Part shown: positions 1 through 5,460 of the stretch, piece by piece | Position numbering within the stretch: position 1 is the stretch's first letter | Layout of the letters: each line of letters opens with the position of its first letter | From: Candidatus Acetothermia bacterium | GTDB taxonomy: Bacteria; Bipolaricaulota; Bipolaricaulia; RBG-16-55-9; JANLFV01 | Length of the DNA stretch: 5,460 nucleotides | Direction of reading: 5' to 3' | NCBI GenBank assembly: GCA_028275195.1 | Contig: JAPWVC010000089.1 | Coordinates: 1-5,460 of the forward strand | Made by a program: the position numbers and the translations under genes | The notes under the pieces: generated by a model | The model's input: only the letters and a program-made list of their open reading frames with translations | The model's database searches: none | What the model was told of the DNA's origin: nothing

Positions 1-1
1 C

Positions 2-2221
2 GACTCGGGGATCTCGCTCCTCCGGCTCCAGGGGGAGGACCCCTTCGCTCTCCTCACCAACTGGAAGAGATTCTACTCTGATGACGGCCTCGCCTCCCAG
101 GATGTCTATGCGGCGCTCATTCAGGGCGGGATGCTCTATCTGGGGACGGCCGAGGGGCTGAACCGCGTCCCGCTCGAGAAGATCGGGGAGAAGGGGAGCT
201 GGGAGACCTACCGCCGCAAGACCCACCCGGAGATGGTGAGTGACGAGATCCTAAAGCTCGCGGGGGATGGGAAGCTCGTCTACCTGGGGACCCCCGCGGG
301 GCTGATGATCTTCGACCCCGCTTCGGGCTCGTTCGTCGCCCCGCCGGAGCTTAAGGGCACGCGGATTAACGACCTCGCTAGCCCAGGCTCGGGCCGGGAG
401 GTCCTCGTGGCGACCGACCTGGGGGTCCGGGCCTACGACCGCGGCCAAGGGATGGGCTGGCTCACCCTCGAGCCGGCTCAAGCGGTCGCCTCCTTCGCCG
501 GAGAGCTCTGGCTCGGGACCGAGACGGGGCTCTATCGCCTAGGCCTAGGCTCGGACTCGGGCGAGCCCAGGCCCGTGCCCCTAGTCCGCGGGAAGGTTAC
601 CGCCCTGGGGATGAGCAAGGCCGCCTTGTGGGTCGGCACGGCCGCCACCGCCGACTATGAGCTGACCCTCTGGGAGGTCGATCCGGCCGGGGCGGCCCGG
701 GCCCATCCCCAACGGGAGACCCGCCTCGACGGGAAGGACCGCTACCACTTCGAGGACATCCCCGCAGCGGAGCACACCGACTGGGGCCCGGCCCTGACCC
801 TCTCCCTCTCCCAGGAGCTGGGGCGGCTGAAGCTGGAAGGGGCCTTGCAGTGGCTCTCGCCACGGTTCACGGCCCTGGGGAGCGAGGCCCGGGAGGACCT
901 CCGCGGCTGGAGCCTCGAGGGGACCTACGCCTTCAGCGAGGACCTCTCTCTGGCCCTGAAGCATGAGGCGGCCCTCGAAGATGCCGAGCTAGCCCAACGA
1001 GAGCCCGCCTCGGCCCGGCAAAGCTATTCCGAGAGGGACTCCGTGGGCCTGCACTGGGCCTTCGGCCCGGAGCTCGACCTGAGCTACGCCCTGGAGAGGC
1101 TCGACGACCGCGGCGAGAAGGACGGCTTCGACGAGCTCAAGCATGAGCTCTCCGGGGCCTTGAAGGCCGCCCTCTTCGCTGAGCGGCTCGACCTCGCCCT
1201 GAGCTACGATCTGAGCTCGGCGCTCAATTTAAGATGGGCCGGACGGGCCTCGCTCGACCAGCGGTTGAAAGGGAAGGCCGAGCTCCATCTCCTCCCGGGG
1301 CTGGACCTCACCGGGCAGTATGACCGGACAGCTAGGTCCACCCGCTACGGCGGGCGGGAGCGGAGCTGGGGGAGCGAAGAGCTGGGCCTCTCCTTCGGGT
1401 GGGCCTTCAAGCTCCCATTCGCCTCCGCGGAGGCCAAATACAATTGGAGGGGGAGCCGCTCCCTCCCCGTCGAGTCCGAGGAAATCGAGGCCGAGCAGGC
1501 CGGCCAGCTCACGCTCGAGTTCGCCGCCTTGAAGGACGAGAAGCTCAGACTGGCCCTCTACCCCCGCGGGAGCGCCTCCTTCCAGCAGGAGGCAGGTCAG
1601 CTCAGCCTGGCCGGTGAGGCGGGCCTCCGGGGGGAGCTAGGGGCCTATAAGGCCCAGGCGAGTTACAAGCTCACGGCCCGGCTCGACCGCTGGAGCGGCC
1701 GAGAGGACTACACAAACAACCTGGCCTTCCACCTCGACTTCACTGGCTGGGAGGGGCTCACTCCGAGCCTCGACTGGCAGGGGACCCTCCGGCTCTTGAG
1801 CCACCCCAGTTACGGGACCAAGAGGCTGGAGGATTGGACCGCCACCGCCGGTTTGGGATGGAAGGCCTCGACGGTAAGCCTCAGTCTGACGAACAGCCTC
1901 GCCCTCTCATTGAGAAGGGTGAAGGAGGAGCGCGAGGATACCCTCTCCTGGTCCTTCCGGGAGAACACGAGCCTGGCCCTCCCGGCTCTCCCACCCCTGG
2001 CCATCTCTCTGGAAGCTAATGCCCGCTACCTTAGGGGCGAGCGGAGAGGGAAGCCACTGGACGGCCTGGAAGGAGAGCTGGTCCTGAAGGGGAATTACAA
2101 GCTCCGGGGGAATTGGGAGGCCTCCGGCCTGGTCGGCTATGTCCTGAACATCGACCGGCTCGATAAGGAGGGCTCTTACCAGAGCCTCTACTTCTCGGCC
2201 CAGCTAGCAACTACCTTCTGA
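2..2221 (+). CDS. Beta-propeller / outer-membrane beta-barrel fusion protein, 5' partial
   Basis: The frame is open from base 2 to the TGA at 2219-2221, giving 739 visible residues. The Met at 131 lies inside a propeller motif, so the true start is upstream of the window. The N-terminal part (nt 2 to about 700) contains about five Reg_prop/ligand-sensor-like blade motifs: GLASQDVY..LYLGTAEGLNRV (nt 89-169), VYLGTPAGLMIFD, VLVATDLGVRAYD, LWLGTETGLYRLG and LWVGT (near 635). From about nt 740 the sequence becomes alternating polar/hydrophobic strands with charged turns, rich in Leu, Tyr, Trp and Gly, for nearly 500 residues, and ends in SLYFSAQLATTF. The terminal Phe is typical of outer-membrane barrels. 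I infer a surface or periplasmic propeller tethered to a barrel of perhaps twenty strands. The substrate and exact family are unknown. A PRFTALG...DLRGWSLEG segment near the barrel start looks like a family signature, but I cannot name it. The gene is convergent with the minus-strand genes. Confidence 0.85.
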   Translation, partial: DSGISLLRLQGEDPFALLTNWKRFYSDDGLASQDVYAALIQGGMLYLGTAEGLNRVPLEKIGEKGSWETYRRKTHPEMVSDEILKLAGDGKLVYLGTPAGLMIFDPASGSFVAPPELKGTRINDLASPGSGREVLVATDLGVRAYDRGQGMGWLTLEPAQAVASFAGELWLGTETGLYRLGLGSDSGEPRPVPLVRGKVTALGMSKAALWVGTAATADYELTLWEVDPAGAARAHPQRETRLDGKDRYHFEDIPAAEHTDWGPALTLSLSQELGRLKLEGALQWLSPRFTALGSEAREDLRGWSLEGTYAFSEDLSLALKHEAALEDAELAQREPASARQSYSERDSVGLHWAFGPELDLSYALERLDDRGEKDGFDELKHELSGALKAALFAERLDLALSYDLSSALNLRWAGRASLDQRLKGKAELHLLPGLDLTGQYDRTARSTRYGGRERSWGSEELGLSFGWAFKLPFASAEAKYNWRGSRSLPVESEEIEAEQAGQLTLEFAALKDEKLRLALYPRGSASFQQEAGQLSLAGEAGLRGELGAYKAQASYKLTARLDRWSGREDYTNNLAFHLDFTGWEGLTPSLDWQGTLRLLSHPSYGTKRLEDWTATAGLGWKASTVSLSLTNSLALSLRRVKEEREDTLSWSFRENTSLALPALPPLAISLEANARYLRGERRGKPLDGLEGELVLKGNYKLRGNWEASGLVGYVLNIDRLDKEGSYQSLYFSAQLATTF

Positions 2222-2350
2222 CCGGCCGAGACCGCCACAGGGCCGGCTCCCTCTCCCCTGACTGACCAAAGGGAGGCCGGGTGAGGGAAGGGCGGTTCAC
2301 CTCGCCTCGATCCCCTTAAGGGGGCATCGAAATGCGATGGGCTCTGATCT
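2222..2350. other. Convergent intergenic gap with two imperfect hairpins
   Basis: This 129-bp gap separates two converging genes. Hairpin 1: CCGGCTCCC (2243-2251) pairs with GGGA-GCCGG (2271-2280) with one bulged G and a 19-nt loop. Hairpin 2: TCGAT+CCCC (2307-2315) pairs with GGGG+ATCGA (2320-2330) around a TTAA loop with a two-base bulge. Neither is followed by a T-run on either strand, so a classic intrinsic terminator is not shown. They may be U-less or bidirectional terminators or RNA 3'-end stabilisers. No small ORF or RNA gene is recognisable here. Confidence 0.4.
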
Positions 2351-3337
2351 TCAGGGGTCGAGATCGAGGGCCGCGCTGAACCCGAGGAGGTGGGAGAGCG
2401 GGAGCTGAGGGTGGGCCGAGAAGGCGTAGTCGATCTGGAAGCCCTTCAGGCCGAGGCCGAGCCCGAAGTTGAAGGAGAGCCTCCTCCCCAGGATGAGGCC
2501 CCCGCGGAGGGCGAGGCCCCCCTCCCCAAGCCCGGCGATCGCCAGCCCGGCTAGGCGATACTCCGCCCCGAGGTGGAAGGTCCCGTTCGACTCCAGGTCC
2601 GCGGCGAGGCTCAGCCCTCTCACTGACACTGACCCGCCGAAGCGGAAGCCCAAGGGCCAGCCCTCGCGGTGGCCGCTCCCGAACTCCATTGGCACGCCGA
2701 GGAGGTTCTCCAGGACCAGCCCGAGCCGGAGGCCCTCGAGCTCCAGCCCGCCAGCGCTCAGCCGCCCGAAGTCGAACATCACGGAAGGATCGAGGGCGAG
2801 GCTCGCGCCGCTCCCCTCCTCGAGGGCCTTGACCCGGTAGAGCTTGAGCCGAGCCCCCAAGGCCAGCCGCTCAAGCCCTCTGGGGAGCTCCAAGGGCACC
2901 GGCAGCTTCCCCAAGGTCGAGGCATAGGCCCCGGCCAGCCCGACCGCGGAGTAATTGAACTGCCCGGCCTCTTTCCCCTGCTCATCCCTTTGGATGATCG
3001 GGCGGGAGTTGAAGAGGAGGAGCCCCAGGCCTAAACCCTTATAGGCCAGGGCCAATTGGCCGAAGTCGGTGAGCCCGAAGTGGCTCTCATAGAGCGAGCT
3101 GAACCGGGCACGATCATCTAAATAGGCCAAAGCGGCAGGGTTGTAGAAGATGGCATTCTCATCGTCGGCCAGGCCGGCGAAGGCCCCGCCCAGTCCCGCG
3201 GCCCGGACGCCCGCCTCGAGCTCGAAGAGGGTGAGCATCGGCTGAGCTCGGGCTTGGCCCTGGACTAGAGCAGTGGAGGCCAGGACCGCCAACACAAGCA
3301 GGAGGCAGACTTGCATGCCCACGCGCATGATTCTCAT
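2351..3337 (-). CDS. PorV/UPF0164-like outer-membrane beta-barrel protein (paralogue A)
   Basis: This 328-residue protein has a signal peptide: basic MRIMR, a hydrophobic core at about residues 10-25, and a likely signal peptidase cleavage at ARA|QP after residue 31. The mature N terminus has the hallmark of the PorV/UPF0164 group (FadL-like barrels): an AG.RAAGLGGAF segment, then LADDENAIFYNPAAL, at about residues 43-72. The rest is alternating beta-strands with Gly-rich turns and a conserved HLGAEYR. In Bacteroidota T9SS, PorV binds the cargo CTD at the outer membrane; UPF0164 proteins elsewhere are uncharacterised. The start overlaps the stop of the upstream cohesin-like gene (ATGA). It is supported by GGTGATC, matching the extended anti-Shine-Dalgarno sequence, 5 nt before the ATG. 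An oddity is the C terminus, SAALDLDP, which lacks the usual terminal aromatic residue. Barrel assignment is strong; a PorV-like role is inference. Confidence 0.85.
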   Translation of the reverse strand: MRIMRVGMQVCLLLVLAVLASTALVQGQARAQPMLTLFELEAGVRAAGLGGAFAGLADDENAIFYNPAALAYLDDRARFSSLYESHFGLTDFGQLALAYKGLGLGLLLFNSRPIIQRDEQGKEAGQFNYSAVGLAGAYASTLGKLPVPLELPRGLERLALGARLKLYRVKALEEGSGASLALDPSVMFDFGRLSAGGLELEGLRLGLVLENLLGVPMEFGSGHREGWPLGFRFGGSVSVRGLSLAADLESNGTFHLGAEYRLAGLAIAGLGEGGLALRGGLILGRRLSFNFGLGLGLKGFQIDYAFSAHPQLPLSHLLGFSAALDLDP

Positions 3338-4362
3338 CTCTGGATCACCATCTTCTCGATCTTCGACCTTGTAGGCCGGTCTTGGGCGTCGATCCCCTGG
3401 ATGAAGAGGAAGTAGAGCCCGTTGGGGAGAGGATTCCCTAGCCGATCTTTGAGGTCCCAGACGAACTCGATCTTCGTCACATCGAGCTCTTGGGAGAAGA
3501 CCAGCGTCCCCACAAGGTCGAAGACGAAGAGCTCGGCCCGCTTCATCCCTCGAGGGAGGTAGTAGCGGATCGTCACGCGGTCCCTCGCGGGGTTGGGGTA
3601 GACGATCACCGTGATCTCGGTGACCACGGGTCTGACGAAGATCTCCCTCGTTTTAGTGGCGGTCGCGCCCTCGTTATCGGTCACGGTGAGCTTAATAGTG
3701 TAGCTCCCCGGCTGAGTGAACCTATGCTGGGGGTCCTGTAGCTCGGAGGTGGTCCCATCCCCGAAGTCCCAGCTCCAGGAGACGATCTCCCCGTCAGGAT
3801 CGGTGGACATGTCCATGAACTGGACGGTATCCTCGGTCGTCGGCTCGGGCGGGGCGAAGGAGAAGTCCGCGAGCGGGGGCTGATTCTCCGCCTTGATCTT
3901 GAAGAGCCCATTCGTGATCTTGTAAGGGATGGTCTGGTAGTCTAGGTCGCTCAGGACCTCTAAGGTCAGAATGATCTCGCACTCGTCCCCCGGCTGGCCG
4001 ACGGCCTTGGCCTGGAGTTCCAGGAGCTTCCCCTCCAGGATCGGCTCCTTGTCCGCGGTGAGGGTGGCGGCGAACTTCACGCTCCCGGTCTGGATGTTCT
4101 TCACCCCGATATTGAACCTCTCTGAAAAGATGAGGTCCCGGACGGCCACGACCTTAGGGTCGAAGCTGAGGCTCCCCTGGATCGAGGCGATCCCCGGGGC
4201 GGGGACCTCAGCGACGGTGACGGCGATAGCCTTCTCCTCCTCGGGGTGGGCGGTGACGCTCTCCACAGTGATCTTGGCCTCTTGGGCATGGATCGGGATC
4301 GCAACGATCGCGATCAGGACGAGCGCGAGGCCTATCACTATCAGGGATGGCTCTTTTCTCAT
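3334..4362 (-). CDS. Secreted cohesin-like/PKD protein with T9SS type A-like C-terminal domain
   Basis: This is a 342-residue exported multidomain protein. Residues 1-26 form a signal peptide (MRKEP, hydrophobic core, IHA|QE cleavage). Residues 29-157 resemble a cohesin-type beta-sandwich: an early ITVESVTAHP strand, an IQGSLSFDPKVVAV segment and a TNGLFKI terminal strand. Residues 161-244 are a PKD domain with WDFGDGT (198-204) and SYTIKLTVTDNEG. Residues 249-342 match the T9SS type A sorting/FlgD-Ig-like fold: YPNPARDRVTIRYYLP (255-270), a WDL..RLGNPLPNGLYF segment, and a basic KMVIQR end. In T9SS such domains direct passage through the outer membrane and are then cleaved for surface anchoring. 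I infer a surface-displayed adhesion or scaffolding protein; no catalytic motif is seen. The ATG at 4362 is chosen because GGAGGG lies 3 nt upstream and it begins the signal peptide directly; an upstream GTG at 4434 adds 24 charged residues. It overlaps the next gene by 4 nt. Confidence 0.85.
   Translation of the reverse strand: MRKEPSLIVIGLALVLIAIVAIPIHAQEAKITVESVTAHPEEEKAIAVTVAEVPAPGIASIQGSLSFDPKVVAVRDLIFSERFNIGVKNIQTGSVKFAATLTADKEPILEGKLLELQAKAVGQPGDECEIILTLEVLSDLDYQTIPYKITNGLFKIKAENQPPLADFSFAPPEPTTEDTVQFMDMSTDPDGEIVSWSWDFGDGTTSELQDPQHRFTQPGSYTIKLTVTDNEGATATKTREIFVRPVVTEITVIVYPNPARDRVTIRYYLPRGMKRAELFVFDLVGTLVFSQELDVTKIEFVWDLKDRLGNPLPNGLYFLFIQGIDAQDRPTRSKIEKMVIQR
3343..3349 (-). promoter_or_regulatory. 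Ribosome-binding site of paralogue A, inside the preceding gene
   Basis: On the minus strand GGTGATC, the 3' half of the full Shine-Dalgarno consensus (AGGAGGTGATC), lies 5 nt before the ATG at 3337. It forms part of the M-V-I codons at the end of the cohesin-like gene. This favours the ATG at 3337 over the in-frame ATGs at 3328 and 3316, and points to translational coupling. Confidence 0.55.
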
Positions 4363-4365
4363 CTT

Positions 4366-4371
4366 CCCTCC
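4366..4371 (-). promoter_or_regulatory. Ribosome-binding site of the cohesin-like gene
   Basis: GGAGGG on the minus strand ends 3 nt before the ATG at 4362. This is a strong Shine-Dalgarno match with slightly short spacing. It decides the start in favour of the ATG that directly begins the signal peptide, rather than the GTG at 4434. Confidence 0.7.
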
Positions 4372-4440
4372 AGACGAGGCTTGTCCCTGCCTTTCCACTT
4401 GATATACGGCCTTCCGTTCAGCGCACAAGCTCACGCCCGG

Positions 4441-4470
4441 ATTATATGCTCGTTGGGAAGAGCGGGTCGG
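4441..4470 (-). promoter_or_regulatory. Candidate sigma70-type promoter for the cohesin-like/PorV-like pair
   Basis: The minus strand carries a perfect TATAAT at 4441-4446, rare in such GC-rich DNA. A weak -35 (CCGACC at 4465-4470, three of six matches to TTGACA) lies 18 bp upstream. Initiation near 4434 would give a leader of about 70 nt before the ATG at 4362. The evidence is the -10 box and its intergenic position only. Confidence 0.4.
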
Positions 4471-4473
4471 TGG

Positions 4474-4511
4474 CAGGGGTTACCCCGTCGGCCGAAAGGG
4501 GGGAACCCCTG
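4474..4511 (-). terminator. Hairpin downstream of paralogue B, possible terminator without a U-tract
   Basis: An 8-bp perfect inverted repeat, CAGGGGTT (4474-4481) and AACCCCTG (4504-4511), continues past one mismatch into four more C:G pairs (4483-4486 with 4499-4502), closing an 11-12 nt loop. It lies 27 nt past the stop of the barrel gene and before the candidate promoter of the next gene, where a terminator would be expected. No T-run follows in the minus direction, so it may instead be a processing or stabilising structure. Confidence 0.45.
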
Positions 4512-4537
4512 GAGGGACAACGGTCAGCCCCAGTCAG

Positions 4538-5460
4538 TCAGAAGAGCTTGGGGAGCTTGAACTCCGCGGCGAAGGCGAGCCGGTGGGTATCGGCCGCCTG
4601 GGGGTAAGTGATGAAGGCGTAATCGAGATAGAAGTTTTGGAATTGGAGCCCAAAACCCAGGGTCAGGACCAGCCCTCCCTGGATGAACCCGCCGGCCCGC
4701 AGGCTCAAGGTCCCCAGCCCGAACCGCTCCAGCCCGATTCTAGTGAAGCGATACTCCGCCCCGAGGTGGATGGCCCCCCTAGTCTCAAGGTCGAGGGCCA
4801 CCGTCAGGTCGCGGACCGTCGCGGCCGTCCCGAGCCGGAGCCCGATTCCCCAGGCCTCGGTGTAGCCGGTCCCGTATTCGACTGGCAGGCCAAGGTTCTC
4901 CACCTTCGCCCCCAGGCGGAGCCCCACGGGGAGCGAGGCGATGGTCAGGCCCTGGGCCCAGAGTAATCCCAGGTCGAGGGCCAGCCCGGAGCCGCTCCCG
5001 CCCTCCAGTGCGCTCACTTGATAGAGCTTGAGCCCTAGCCCCAGGGCGAGGTTCTCCGGGAGCTTGGGCTTGAGCTGGGCGGGGAGAGGGAGGTCCGCTA
5101 GCCTCGCCCCGCCGGCCCCGATGAGCCCGGTGCTCCCGTAGGTGAAGGTCCCCGTAGCCTTATCGTTGGCATCTCGCCGCTCGAGCCCCCCGAGGTTGAA
5201 AAAGAGGAGCCCCAGGCCGAAGTGCTTCCCGGCAAGCGCTAGGTCCCCGAAGCTCGCCCCAAATCTAGGCTCATAGAACGAGCCGAACCGCATCCTCTCC
5301 AGGAAGCCAAGCCCCGCCGGATTGTAGAAGAGGGCGTTCTCATCATCCGCGAGGGCGACGAAGGCCCCGCCCAGCCCCAGCGGCCGGACCCCGGCCCCGG
5401 CGTCGAGCAGCGTCACTAAGGTCTGGGCCTGGACTGGGGCTAAGCTAGCGAAGATGATCG
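4538..5460 (-). CDS. PorV/UPF0164-like outer-membrane beta-barrel protein (paralogue B), 5' partial
   Basis: The frame is open from the TGA at 4538-4540 to the window edge (306 visible residues). The first visible residues, IIFASLAPVQA|QT, are the end of a signal peptide with a likely cleavage at VQA|QT. The true start therefore lies just beyond 5460, and the in-frame GTG at 5416 is internal. The mature protein opens with LLDAGAGVRPLGLGGAF and then LADDENALFYNPAGLGFL, the PorV/UPF0164 N-terminal signature. Barrel-like strands follow, with GLGLKLYQV, VEYGTGYTEAWGIGL and HLGAEYR, and the protein ends in EFKLPKLF with the aromatic terminus typical of outer-membrane barrels. It aligns along its whole length with paralogue A, so the two arose by duplication. 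The expected location is the outer membrane; by analogy with PorV it could handle CTD-bearing cargo such as the neighbouring cohesin-like protein. A different ligand, such as a hydrophobic substrate as in FadL, cannot be excluded. Confidence 0.85.
   Translation of the reverse strand, partial: IIFASLAPVQAQTLVTLLDAGAGVRPLGLGGAFVALADDENALFYNPAGLGFLERMRFGSFYEPRFGASFGDLALAGKHFGLGLLFFNLGGLERRDANDKATGTFTYGSTGLIGAGGARLADLPLPAQLKPKLPENLALGLGLKLYQVSALEGGSGSGLALDLGLLWAQGLTIASLPVGLRLGAKVENLGLPVEYGTGYTEAWGIGLRLGTAATVRDLTVALDLETRGAIHLGAEYRFTRIGLERFGLGTLSLRAGGFIQGGLVLTLGFGLQFQNFYLDYAFITYPQAADTHRLAFAAEFKLPKLF

Noticed and set aside
131..133. Met at 131 as the start of the propeller-barrel gene
   Set aside because: The frame is open upstream to base 2 and already encodes part of a propeller blade (GLASQDVYAALIQGG); the Met is inside the motif.
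581..964. Reading frame antisense to the propeller-barrel gene
   Set aside because: Low-complexity Pro/Gly/Arg-rich translation typical of an antisense frame in GC-rich DNA.
3334..3620. C-terminal domain read as a flagellar FlgD hook-capping domain
   Set aside because: The fold is similar, but signal peptide, cohesin-like and PKD domains precede it and no flagellar gene is nearby; a T9SS-type sorting domain fits better, though the two families are hard to separate by eye.
3971..4402. Long plus-strand reading frame opposite the cohesin-like gene
   Set aside because: Its hydrophobic stretch is the complement of the real signal peptide; there is no family resemblance, and the opposite strand has clear domains.
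4363..4434. GTG at 4434 as the start of the cohesin-like gene
   Set aside because: It adds 24 charged residues before an otherwise perfect signal peptide, lies at the expected transcription start of the candidate promoter, and the ATG at 4362 has a strong RBS.
5414..5416. GTG at 5416 as the start of paralogue B
   Set aside because: It would remove the signal-peptide end (VQA|QT) visible in frame up to the window edge; the gene is truncated by the window.
1..5460. tRNA, rRNA, CRISPR array, insertion sequence or transposase
   Set aside because: No regularly spaced repeats, RNA gene signatures, terminal inverted repeats or transposase motifs were seen by reading both strands.

Overview
The window is very GC-rich and almost fully coding. 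It encodes four envelope or exported proteins and nothing recognisable as core metabolism. Two proteins resemble the PorV/UPF0164 outer-membrane barrel family. One carries a C-terminal domain resembling the type IX secretion (T9SS) type A sorting domain, and one joins a beta-propeller to a probable outer-membrane barrel. This points to a diderm bacterium, either from the FCB assemblage or from a GC-rich candidate phylum with T9SS-like parts (Bipolaricaulota/Acetothermia would fit). The phylum is a guess; no marker gene is present.

Layout. Positions 2-2221 (+) hold the 3' part of a large gene that begins before the window; it encodes beta-propeller repeats followed by a long amphipathic beta-strand region ending in Phe. 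A 129-bp convergent gap (2222-2350) with two imperfect hairpins follows. On the minus strand, read right to left, the order is: a PorV-like barrel whose 5' end lies beyond the window (4538-5460); a 175-bp gap with a hairpin and a perfect TATAAT box (4363-4537); a secreted cohesin-like/PKD/CTD protein (3334-4362); and a second PorV-like barrel (2351-3337). The last gene overlaps the cohesin-like gene by ATGA and has its ribosome-binding site inside that gene's last codons.

How they may work together (inference). In characterised T9SS, PorV is the outer-membrane barrel that takes CTD-bearing cargo from the translocon to the attachment complex. Here a CTD-like cargo gene lies between two PorV-like paralogues and is coupled to one of them. 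That suggests a small dedicated secretion or display module: a cohesin/PKD surface protein with its own barrel partners. The convergent propeller-barrel protein could be a further surface component, loosely reminiscent of PorZ, which also carries Reg_prop-type propellers, but its involvement is speculative. No translocon (SprA), motor (PorL/M) or PorU gene is visible here.
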